Assembly (NCBI GenBank): GCA_019843655.1
Contig: JACDQD010000102.1
Span: 6,085,501-6,149,500 of the forward strand
Length of the DNA: 64,000 nucleotides
DNA from: Lethocerus indicus
Lineage: Eukaryota; Arthropoda; Insecta; Hemiptera; Belostomatidae
Direction: 5' to 3'
Shown: positions 1 through 10,719 of the stretch, in pieces
Layout: every line of letters starts with the position of its first letter
Numbering within the stretch: the stretch's first letter is position 1
Program-made: the position numbers and the translations under genes
The notes under the pieces: generated by a model
Told to the model about the DNA's origin: nothing
Databases searched by the model: none
Seen by the model: only the letters and a program-made list of their open reading frames with translations

Positions 1-1782
1 TTATTATACACAAATGTTGGAACCTTTCTGGTAATGTAAACGTCTTCCTGGGTCGTTAAGAAATACACGGAAGAATCCCAGCCCCCTCGGTTGGGTTCGG
101 GCCCGATTTCAGTGGGGTACCCTTTTGTGTACACAACCACCTTCACCCCCTCTACGCTCGACTTCCCATCAAAGCGGTGCCCAAATATGAGCCTTGCCCC
201 ATTTGATACGTTTCTTCATTTCAGTATTCAAAAGGGAAACCATTGAAATATCAGAACATTTAACCGTAGCAGTTATTTAAAAATTCATCTTGAGAACATT
301 CAGTTGAGAACAATCAGATCAGAAAAGTAGGCATAAATTAAATTGTCACTTTACAAGTATTTCGACAAGCTAAAAACTATGTAACTGTGAGTTGAATTTG
401 ATCTTCATTGGAACAGTAGAGAAATTCATTAACTATCGACAAATTTTAAATATCTTCCTTATTACATAATTAATTTATAGTATTAATAGTTACTGTCCCG
501 ATTATCGCATATATTTCGACTGCTATATTTTGTATAATAATATAAATAATTGAGAATCTCAATCGTCAATTTTCCACCCAAATAAACATTTTACTGTATC
601 GTTAGATATTCCTTATAAGTCTTGAATTGAGGAGGCAGAGCGTCGTCCGAGTGAGTGGGCTCGCCTCCCACGTAAAGTGCCGCCAATTAAGTGGGGCCGA
701 ACACTGCACGAGCTGACAACTGCCATCGGCGAGCGACACGCAGACGGCGGCGGGCATGAAGGAGGGGGCAGATACACTGTGTAAAGGGAAAGAGATTGAT
801 TGACTGAGTAATTTTACGACGCTGTGAGGAAGGGAGGGAGGGAGGGAGGGAGGGAGGGAGGAGCCCGCCCTAAACCCATCTGCCCCTTCCAACGATTCCA
901 CGCTTCCCCATCACCGAGTGCAGTACATAAAGGTTAACAGCGCATGCCGTTTTACGACCTCAACACCCTGATCTCAGTACCACTGTTTTTATTTCTAGGT
1001 AATTAGGTCTCACTTGAAACAGATCGGTAAGAGGGCACAATATGTCGGAACGCGCGTACCCGATGTTGGAGTTACCGTTTAGAAATGAATTGTTACCCCC
1101 GGACTAGACTAATTATTCGGCGACCGTCTCTGAACTCTGCCCACGTAATGTACGGCCTTGTGAAAGTGTTAATTACGCGTGATGCCAAACAAAACAATGA
1201 CAGTCCTACAACTACCGGTACTGGGCTTCCCTGTAGATTGCTCCTGCGAGAGATGAACAGGGCGAGAAGGAGGACGAAATCGTTTCAGCGTCTCTAAAAA
1301 AAAACTCTCTTATCGTCAATAGGATATTTCTTAATGCTCGTGAAAGAATGGTACGCAATGTACTTTATAAACAGGTGAGTTACATTTTTTTAGTTATTCC
1401 AGACTAAGACAAATTTGAAATAAAAATCATTGGGATTATGATAATTGGGATAGTTATGAATATGAGATTAGAAAAAGATCAGAGAGGAACACTATCTCTT
1501 TAATAACAAAGGCTGATCCTGGCGCTTTCCTCCCAGCCCAAGAGAAACATTTTTTAGAACATTACAACCGATTTCACCAAGATGTCGAAATTACAACTGT
1601 TACAAATATAGACCATCGCGGTGATCGATCTGAGACTCTTCGGTTCAAAAGCAGGTAAACTAGCTATCAAGACGGCCGACGCTGGGGGCAATTCTAAGAA
1701 TGGTGTGGGGGTAGAACGGACAGACTGAAAGGGAGAACGGGAATGAAAATAGGAACGAGAGAGAAGGAGAGCGAATAGAGAG
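1..1782. other. non-coding: AT-rich stretch, then GC-rich island with a G-tract repeat
   Basis: Positions 1-240 are mixed and 241-600 strongly AT-rich. A GC/CpG-rich island spans about 603-950 and contains the GGGA repeat at 831-862. The 99- and 70-residue open frames here have no recognisable motif and look like chance. Confidence 0.5.
831..862 (+). repeat. (GGGA)n microsatellite, G-quadruplex-prone
   Basis: About eight tandem AGGG/GGGA units. At least seven runs of three G are separated by single A, which fits the classic G-quadruplex pattern on the plus strand. Confidence 0.85.
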
Positions 1783-1829
1783 CAGCTGTGTGTCGGTCGA
1801 CAAACAGCCGACCAGTTAACAAACAGCTG
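1783..1829. promoter_or_regulatory. paired CAGCTG E-boxes
   Basis: Two exact CAGCTG sites (1783-1788 and 1824-1829) start 41 bp apart, about four helical turns. Between them is a GTCGGT...GCCGAC inverted repeat. CAGCTG is a class-A bHLH target (proneural or myogenic factors). Function here is inferred from spacing only. Confidence 0.35.
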
Positions 1830-3330
1830 TCCGTACCATACCTTCTTACCTTGTTTCTCTCTCCGCCACCCTCGCGTCCGCCGTTCCCTCTTTCACTTCA
1901 AAGGGACCGAACGTGCCGATTCAATTGAATCAGAGCTATAGTATAGGGCTTCAATTTTTGGAGGGGCGACCCAGTAATGATCCTTACCAGGCTCTCCTGG
2001 TAGCGATAATTGGACTAGTAATTAGAAAGCTAGCCGACACAAGTGAAGGCCGTTTGATAAGTAACGGTAATTGCGGAATTACTCTTTTCTTACGATGTTC
2101 CGCTCAGTGTGTGGTGGAGCCACATAACTCATAACTGACTACAGTTTACTACGTTGAAGTGTACACTTCTCGGACACTTCTTTTTGTTGTGTGTAATAGC
2201 TGCGTTAATATATACTTCGACACAGTATTGTCCCCAACAAAGGGTGTAGGCGTTCCACGATCAAAAATATATTGGTGATTAGTTATTTTGTCGATACATC
2301 GTATACGTGCGAAGCCTTTTCGAGCCGCTTTTTCTTATATATGCCGTAACGTTTAAAAATAAAATCGACAACGCATATAGCCGTTTAAATTTACAAGTGA
2401 TTTATAACGGCGACGAAATGACGCGGACCCGTCCCCTTTGCCAAATGTTCAGGGTAAGTCCAGGCCTATTATCAATATAATTTCGTTTGAAGTCAACAAA
2501 TAAAGAATGTATAAATAAAACACCGGGATTACAATAGAACGATATATAGGCAACGATAAAATACGTGAGAGTCGAGCGAACACGAAGTTATAAATACAGA
2601 ACTAAGACCCCTTGTCATGCCCCGCTAAATTTAGGAGGGAGCCAATTTCGCACACAAGGTTGACGTCCTACTTGTGGAACTATTCCTCTGTAATATTCGC
2701 CGTGCGCCGTTTCCGCCGACGTCTCTCTCCCAAACCATGTTTAAAGGTACGATTAAAATTATTCTTTTACAGTTTCGCTACTGGAATTCAACATAACCGT
2801 TTAGGACCTGTCAAAAGTCTGGACATCGCACATACCGTACTGGTATCCGATCGCGGGTTATAAATACTACGGGATGAGTAGTATAGAGCCAAAACAGGTA
2901 TTTGAAGCAAATTCTGTTTGCCAGAAAGAAGAGGATGACCTCGGATGTCACGGGACGTGTGCGTAGGCGAACTAGGAAGAAACAGATATCCATGGGAGGA
3001 GATGGTGAGGACACTTACAGAAAGGAATGGAGGACATACCCAGAGACACACCCGACAATACGAAGTTATAATGGGATAGAGAAAGAAGACCCAATTGAAA
3101 TTCTAACTCGAAATACGGGTAAAGCGTGTTCCCTTAAGCATAATTTCATCGAAAGTATCGCGACAAAAATCCAACCGATGAAATATGCATTTCACTATTA
3201 TAATTAAAGTACATTATTAAGGTTTACTTACATTCAACTTCATTACGGTCTAGTAAAGATTGTTACATACCTGAAACAAAAAGAATTGAGATTAAAATTC
3301 TGAATATTCCAAATTACTAACAATAATAAA

Positions 3331-3332
<2 letters not shown>
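1830..3332. other. non-coding: mixed composition, no gene seen
   Basis: Open frames on both strands at 2612-3207 overlap one another and show no conserved motif. A good donor-like sequence (AGG|GTAAGT, near 2453) has no convincing exon in front of it. The sequence grades into an AT repeat. Confidence 0.45.

Positions 3333-3371
<39 letters not shown>
3333..3371. repeat. (AT)n microsatellite
   Basis: About 19 perfect AT dinucleotide units. Confidence 0.95.
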
Positions 3372-3377
<6 letters not shown>

Positions 3378-5789
3378 TATGCACGCATAATTGTCAAATC
3401 ATTTCCTCAAACTTGTTACGTTACGAAAGGAGTAAACAAGTAGTAATAACTTATTGTTTCTATTGAAGCGCCGGAGTTCATTTCGCCGTTGAAACGGGCA
3501 GTGGAATATATTTCGTCATTAAATTTAAATAGCTACACAGCGGAACATTCAGTATTTTCTAGTCACACAATGGAAAACGTCGACTTGAAATAGCCGGCCC
3601 TGCCTTGGTCTAGGCTAGGCTCATTGGAGAGGGAATTTCACCTTGGCATTTACATACGGCCTTTTTTCTTTTTCTGCTGTACATTTCCTCCTGTCGGTAA
3701 CAGTTAAGGTTCACCAACTGCATAAATAATATACGGTCTTAAAGTAGACTCGCGCCTGAAGAGTGTTAATGGCCGATTTTTGTTTGTTAATTTCTATAAT
3801 CCCAGTTCCCTTCAGTGCGGTTAGGGCGCGAAATAAAAAATAAAAGACCGGACGATAGTTGATAGATAATAATAAAATATGCGAGAATACTGTTATTCCT
3901 GTAAATTGGTACAGGCCAAAAGGTGAGAACTTAGCCAGGGCACGTTCACGGTTTGTGTTTCATTCAAGTTAAGGAACAGCTGTTCGCAACAATGCCTTCT
4001 ACGCGTTATGTAACGCGAGTGTCCGCCTGTGGATCCGCCCGCTCTGTCACGCCTTTTTTGTGAGCCGCGGGCGCAGGTGAAAATGGGACAACGGAGACGG
4101 ACAAATGTGCGCTCGGGAATTTTCCAATTTCTCCGGAAACATTCCAGAAATACCCGCGTCACTCGATATTTGTATTACTCGCATTTAAACCACATACCTT
4201 ATTGGCCGCGGATTCGTTTTATTTTGCCTTGTGTAACGGCAAATAACAAACGGATAACGACCGGCCTGCACCTTCAATGCCGATTGCGATAATTACGGAA
4301 TTCCCTAGTTCCAACGGCGACGTAGAAAACACGTCCGCGGGGGAAAACCTGGGACCGTACTAAAAGTACTAAAATGCATTTCTCGCCATGACTTGGCATA
4401 AATATAATATTATAAAGAAAAGAAACAGGACGTGCCCATTGAATTGACAAGTGAAATTAGAAATTTTTACAGAAGAATCAATGGTTTTTAGCTACTATCT
4501 GATGCAGTATTTTGTCACTCCCTTGTCTTAAAATTCACACACGAATGAAAATATTACTTAGGAGCCGTTTTATATTCTACTGGCTAAGTGGTAATATAAA
4601 TTCTTCCTTCGAATTTGAGGAACTATATATAATATTTTTAACGCGGGAAGCTCACGACGCAATACATATCAAAATGAATGCGTTTTTGTTATGGCTGAGC
4701 TAATTTATCTGTATCCCGACCGGCTCAAGGCTGAAAGAAAAAGCATCTCGAGGTCGGTGCCACCATATTAAATTTCAGCAATCACACCTTCACGCGACAT
4801 GTAATTGTTCGTTCGTATTCCCCTATCGTACCTGCAATGTCAGGTTTGCCCGGCTACTTAGTTTTTAATTTTAACGATTTCGGACGGGGTATAGGGTATA
4901 ATGTCTGTAGTGAAAGCCGAAATCTGTAAACTGAACTGAATCCATTTCCCACGACCGGAGGGCATGACAAATGCGGCTCAACCTTCTAACGGGTCTGATT
5001 GTTCACAACCCGTATTCTGTAAAAGCATCCACCCGTGACGCCGGTGACGGACGCGTCTCACAGAGCAGCTACTGAACGGAATAAGTTATGTCAGCTTTAA
5101 AAAATTAAGGAAAAACGATTTCGGTTTCCATTTAGGTAGAGAAACGCAAACCGGCCCCAGGGTGAGTATGAATCATCGTATCGCGCCAAAATCATAAATT
5201 ATATAGCCCACGTTGACTGTCGCATTCACCGACTGCTGCTGTCGCCAGGCAGGATGTGAATGACAAAACAAGATTTAAATCGATTCTACGGAAATTATTT
5301 CCATTTCCAGTTTTCTCGGTTGGAGGAATTTGTAATAATTTGATGAGTTTCGAGCCGTACGGACTATACTTTCTAGATATATCAAGGGTAGGAAAATTTT
5401 GGAAGTATTTTTTGTGGTATATTCGTAGATCTATAACATCCTTAATGCTCCATCTACTGAGAGGGTTTCTTTCTTTTTTCAGATATTGGGAAAATTTTTT
5501 CTGAGGTAGATAGTGCAATAGTAGTGTATATTCGAACAATTTGCGAATTAAGGTACGGGAGGTTGGAAAATTGGGAAGCCCATAAAGAACGGAAATTACC
5601 TTCGTTAATACGCGTATCCCACATTTTCCTGAACAATTTTTTGTCGTAACAAATTTTCCCATTCAAGGAACCGATAATCGAATGTAAAACCTATGCAAAA
5701 TAATTCAGGGGCATTGGGTCCGGCCCGTTTTGGAAGGTACGTCCTGTCTAGGGGGAGGCTAACTCCGGCGGCCCTATATACGGCAGGTA
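3372..5789. other. non-coding: AT-rich with short CpG-rich segments
   Basis: Contains the palindromic PAR-bZIP-type site at 4002-4017. The 156-residue minus frame at 5192-5662 is open together with two other frames over the same bases and has no motif, so it is judged a stop-poor stretch and not a gene. Confidence 0.45.
4002..4017. promoter_or_regulatory. 16-bp inverted repeat with PAR-bZIP (VRI/PDP1/E4BP4-type) site
   Basis: CGCGTTA-TG-TAACGCG is a perfect 7-bp inverted repeat with a 2-bp centre. Its core GTTATGTAAC (4005-4014) exactly fits RTTAYGTAAY, the site bound by Vrille, Pdp1 and vertebrate PAR-bZIP/E4BP4 factors. The extended CGCG flanks make it far more symmetrical than the factor requires. 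Confidence 0.45.
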
Positions 5790-5799
5790 TCCACGTGGA
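5790..5799. promoter_or_regulatory. palindromic canonical E-box TCCACGTGGA
   Basis: A 10-bp perfect palindrome centred on CACGTG (5792-5797), the target of MYC/MAX, USF and CLOCK/CYCLE-type bHLH proteins. It lies in a GC-rich island, 19 bp after a TATATA run. Confidence 0.35.
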
Positions 5800-8700
5800 C
5801 ACCGCTTGTCCGCTAAAGGTCGCATTATGCTAACGCCGCTAGGCCTGAATTATTACACGGTTAGTCGGGCCGTACGGAGACTTATGGGTCGCCGGAGAGG
5901 AGCGCGGGCGAAAGGAAAAAAAGAAAAACAAGGATTCAGCGCCCTCTCTGCAGTTGGCGCCCGCAGACAACGCCTCAGCAAACCTGTTATCGCCCTGAGA
6001 AAACAGCGTCAAATTATGTGAGAACAAACGTCGCCGCCGTCGCGATTATAATATGGCAATCCGAAACTTAAGGTCGCCTCTGCCAGCAGCGTGAGCAGTA
6101 ATGAGATCGGCACGCTAATTACGACGTGTCGACAAAATTGTCCAATTACCGCCCAAAATTGAATGTAACGTCATCCAATTAATTTACCGTAAACCGTGTC
6201 GCTTGGCTTTGTTTGCGCTTTAAGCATAATACAACGTTTGTCCCGTAAACAATTGGAATAAATGACGCAGTATAAAATCGGACGATATATGATTAGACGG
6301 TGTCCGAATTAAGTAAAATAACGAAAAATTAGTTATCGGAATACTTTGCGGGAAACTTTTTCACCACTCCGTTAGAAACTCTATTACTTACGATTGAATT
6401 ACTATTACTTATCTTTCCGCTAGGAAGCAATAATGCAGGAGGATTGAATTGGAAATCGAGCGTTTTCCTAATGACGCACTATAATGGCCGAGGATGCCGA
6501 ATGTAAATTAGAGATCCGGGCGGCCGGCAGAGAGGATTTTGTTCCCTGTGTCGTAAGGGAAACCAGTCTTCGGAACATGGAGGAGGTAGGAAATTACGGG
6601 GATATACATATATAAATTTTAATGGCGTTCTGTAATTGTGTTTAACATTCTGTCCGATCATTCCATTCATACTATGTTAATGCAGTGTCCCGCGGGGTAC
6701 ATTTAAGGATGCGAGAAGAATTATGTATATATCCTTTTCAATTAGAAATACGTTATTTCTTCCAAACCGGGGAAGTGTAATTGGTCCGGTGATCGTTTCC
6801 TTGTATTACTAATTCGCTCAAAAGGATAGCATCAATAATCAAAATAGAAACCAAGAATACGCCGACATTATGAAGATCCAGGTTAACACACTCATTTCTA
6901 ATTACCACAACAAAGTTTTGCACAGATTTAGAATTTCTTTTCGATTAAGAATACAATGAAAGGAGACGAAACAAACAAATAATGGATAAAGGAAGTAAAC
7001 GTTGTTGTTTAAATCAACACTACTGGGTACCCAATAATTGAGGACAGTGAATGGGGCGCATTCCGATGCCTTGATGGCCGACTGTCATGTAGTTCACTCG
7101 GCGGTTCATCCCAGTCCGTTGTATATCCTAAGTGGAATATGTTTGGACGCTCAACGAGGATCGGACGAAGTGAAATGATTAACTGCGGTTTCATTTTGGT
7201 AACAAATCCTGAAACCGGGATAAATATTTACGTCTAACCAGGCGCGCTTGCCCTTTGTGGTTATTTCGGTCGCGGGATAAAAATATTTGTCTGGTGCGCT
7301 TTGGTCTTCCGTTTAGGGACGGCGTGATCAACAATATTGTATACCACTCACGCCGAAGAAGACCATGTTTCCGCTTGCATTGTCTGGGTACTCTACACAG
7401 ACTGATTGTACTCCGTAAAATATATGTTAATACTTACAGTCCCTTATATAATCTATTTATGGACGATGAGTCAAATACGTTTACCATAGCAGTAATAATG
7501 AAAATGACTTTTAGTCAGAAACGCTTCCACCGAAACTAAAATCATACTGGAAGAAAATATTAAACTCTGATATAAAATGACAGAAACGAGTTGAAGCAAA
7601 TAGAAGAATAATAAATAAACAATATTTTAACATTGATACAGTACATAATAGGGAATGTTTTTGTTAATAATTGCGAACGAGTGTGGTTCTAATCTAATAA
7701 AAAAATTAATGTTTGCTGTATTAAACAATACGAAACAACTAAAGTACAATAGGATCAGAAACAGACAGGCCAATTAACCGGTTGGTAATGAGCCTCGGCG
7801 TGGCCTAGTGCCTGCATGAACTTCAGTTAATTTAGCCTCCATTCTCGATTCAAACCATTAAATCGCAATTACAGTGAGCCAATCAGAGTCCATATATTTA
7901 ACACCTACAGCTCATTGAGCATGATGTGTTCAAGCATGGCTAAATTTTGTTGAATAATCCGAAGTAAAATGTTCGAGTGCACTTTCTTTTCTAAAAATGA
8001 AGGAACGACAATAATTTAATTGTAAATTGGGACAAACGAGATTGGTCAAAGCAATTTTTGAAAATAATTTCATACCGTCACCCTATTAAATGCCTTAGCA
8101 CCGATGAACGCTTCATTCCAAACTCCGGACGAGCAAGGTTAACATATCGAAAAAGTAGTGCGATTTAAAATTCAAAATACATGTTTTTTGAGATTTAATC
8201 TGAGATGTACGGCCATATCGACTCCCGGCCAGGGGATTTTCAACGTTCCAGATTCCCACGCTTTATCTTATCTCCCTCAGTCAGTAACCATTTCGCCTTC
8301 AGCGTGCACGTTAACATCGGTTAATTCAGCCAAAGTTTGCTTCTCCGTGATTGCCACTTTTAAAATCATCTCACAGAACCGAGTACGGCCGTTTTGAGAG
8401 TTTTTTTTATCAATTGATTTCAAGAGAACTGAGTATTACTGCTCCCAGTAATATAATTCTCGTAGTATATACATACTAAGATTCTTACGAGTTTGAACAG
8501 ACTTTTGAGCTTGTGTTTCTCCGCCGTACTTTTTGAAAGTTTCCCTGAAACTATATTATGCTCTACAGTAAGCAAAACACTTCCCACGATTCCATTCGGA
8601 CTCATAATTCGAAACCTCATCTCTAGAGTGCACCATGCTTCTAAATAATAGTTGTTTCAACCGCGGCTTTAGTCTATTGGAGCAGGGACACAAGGTTCTA

Positions 8701-9590
8701 AGCTGGAACTCATCGAGGGTAGATCGGACTGGGCTTAAACTGTAGGCGGTGGTCTTTGCCGTGGCGCACGTCGGGGACTCGGTAGGAACGTTTAGTGTCC
8801 GTCTGTAATTGGGCGGCGATATAAATGGCGCGCCGTCCAATTCAAACACAGGAAGTACGTGATTCCAATGGCAATGCCCGCACCGACCAGCTTCGGAACC
8901 AGCCTCAATGAGAAAACTAATAGAAAACGTGTTTTTCAAATTGAACTCTTATCGATCCTTTTAAACTGATAAAAAAACAAACTAGAGCATATGGAAATTC
9001 AGCGCTACGGCGTCCTAGAAAAATACGAACTTTAATAGCACTGAGACTGCTGTAACAATAGAGCCTTTAATTATAAATAGTGTACCTACTATACGATAGT
9101 TTCGCTCTCTCGTTTCTATAAGAAACTAAAAGAAGCGTATCTAAAGAGTTGTATCTACTTAAAAATATAAGAGATGGCAGAAAATTAGGTAGGTGAAAGA
9201 AGTAAGGTAAAAATCCTACCAAAATAAAACATTTGGGAAACGATAATAACGAAATGAATAAATGTAAATTCTTTAGTATTAAACAACTTGGATTGGTGGT
9301 CGACTTCTCTTCATATTGTGGGAATATATTCTGTTGTAACAACCCAAGTATTCCACATGATTTAGTTCGGAAAAGTAGTATCGCGAAACAGTAACGGTAA
9401 GTGAAAAATATAGCAATGCATGCAGTGCTTAAATAAAAAAGCTACGATATGGACCGGGGACATTAAGTAAATGACTAAAAATAAAGAGCGAAGGAGAGAG
9501 TCTTCGCCTCTAATGAATGCCCCGTGTAAGAATTATGAGAGGTTTTTCAGTGACCCCCTTCAACGCCTAATACCATAAAAGCGGCGGCGA
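5800..9590. other. non-coding: mostly AT-rich, no gene seen
   Basis: Short CpG-rich segments occur near 5830-6060, 7040-7200 and 8740-8920. They hold only unsupported frames (up to 127 residues at 8556-8939, minus). No microsatellite of note was seen. Confidence 0.4.
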
Positions 9591-9641
9591 GCGGTAAAGA
9601 GGTGGAAAAAAGATTTAACTACCCCATTAAAGTTCGCCCCC

Positions 9642-9685
9642 GGTAGGGGGGGGGGGGGTTGACTTCTAGACCCCCCCCGCCTACC
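9642..9685. repeat. G-run / C-run inverted repeat
   Basis: GGTA followed by a G13 run (9642-9658) faces an eight-C run plus GCCTACC (9671-9685) across a 12-bp loop. The arms are complementary apart from one interruption (GGTAGG(C)GGGGGGGG). It could form a very GC-rich hairpin, and the G run alone is a multi-register quadruplex candidate. Confidence 0.7.
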
Positions 9686-10558
9686 ATGCTGGGTCCACTT
9701 GTTTTAAAGCGAGTCTGAGAGCAGGGTTTAGGGGGAGGGGGGTCACGTGACCGAGGCTTATTTCCGGTCGGACACGACCGATAATTTCCGATAAGGGGCC
9801 TCAGAAGGGAGGTGGGGACTTGAGCGCAGCTCTCACCTCGTAAAACTTAACAAAATCAATTTTACGGGCAGCGAGCTGTCGGCCGATCCTAACCCTAATT
9901 CAAATACGACTCGCGACACAGACGTCTCAATTTATGCCAGAAGGCGTCCCAAGAAACTATAGTCATAACTTCCATTTTAATCACTACCAAATCGGAAATT
10001 TAACGAGATGTAAACATTTTCTCATATACATGAACATTAATGATCAGATATGTTCTAAATTTGTCACACAGACACGACGCCTTTAAATTAAAGAATATTT
10101 ATAGCCAATCAGACTGTATAAATAATGATGTCGGCAGAGCGTTGGTAATAAATATATCGAGATGTGTTGTTATCTGACTTTAAGGATCACAGCCGTATTT
10201 CGACTTTTTAAATGATTGATTCCACGAATGATAATGATCCAATAATTTGATTGATTTTAAATCAAATTTTAATTGGTTGATAAATTTATATTTTCCATAT
10301 AAGTCATCATCGCTCGTCACATTTTCTGCCTCTTCAAGTTATTTGTCCCATTAATAAATAACAACTCGTTACACTCTACTGGTTAGACCACTAACCAGGG
10401 GCGGGGGGATGAGTTGGTTCACGGGGGTGTCCGACCCAACATCACGAAACACCGCTAAGGTGGGGCTCAGCCATGTCGTGACTCAATAATCTGGTCTGTA
10501 CACCAATTTCTGTACCAAATGGTACATCCGGTAGGCCGGGAAAAAGCGGTTGGTTGGC
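9686..10558. other. non-coding: GC-rich island then AT-rich
   Basis: About 9690-9900 is CpG-rich and carries the E-box and inverted repeat. From 9950 to 10380 the sequence is AT-rich with homeodomain-type TAAT cores. A second GC-rich island starts near 10390. No credible coding exon was seen. Confidence 0.45.
9741..9752. promoter_or_regulatory. 12-bp palindromic E-box GGTCACGTGACC (CLEAR/M-box type)
   Basis: The core GTCACGTGAC is the consensus bound by MITF/TFEB-family and USF bHLH-ZIP proteins (the CLEAR element of lysosomal genes). It lies beside a G-rich tract and 13 bp before a CGGTCG-(4)-CGACCG inverted repeat (9765-9780). Confidence 0.45.
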
Positions 10559-10605
10559 CGGAGAGAAGGAGGAGGAGGAGAAGAAGAAGAAGAAAAAGAA
10601 GGAAG
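10559..10605 (+). repeat. purine (GGA/GAA)n tract
   Basis: An almost uninterrupted purine run of GAGG and GAA units on the plus strand. Such homopurine-homopyrimidine tracts can bind GAGA-type factors or form triplex DNA. The frames read through it (Leu/Ser-rich) are artefacts of the repeat. Confidence 0.75.
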
Positions 10606-10691
10606 TAATTATATATATTTGTCGGTAGGTGAGCGGGCCGGCGTCTGGGCTGGGAGAGGGGGGTATCAACAGGTGATACCATAAAGGTGGA

Positions 10692-10719
10692 TGACGTCGA
10701 CGGCAGCTGTTCGCCGTCG
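10692..10719. promoter_or_regulatory. CRE half-site plus CGACGGC/GCCGTCG hairpin enclosing CAGCTG
   Basis: TGACGTC (10692-10698) overlaps a perfect 7-bp inverted repeat, CGACGGC (10698-10704) and GCCGTCG (10713-10719). A CAGCTG E-box (10704-10709) lies across the left arm edge and the loop. Several sites within 28 bp suggest a composite regulatory element. Confidence 0.4.

Noticed and set aside
2404..2460. Possible small exon ending AGG|GTAAGT
   Set aside because: The donor is good, but the 13-codon reading in front of it has no acceptor, no partner exon and no recognisable content.
5192..5662. 156-residue minus open frame
   Set aside because: Two other frames are open over the same bases, including one on the plus strand. 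There is no motif, no splice context and no conserved pattern; it is a stop-poor stretch.
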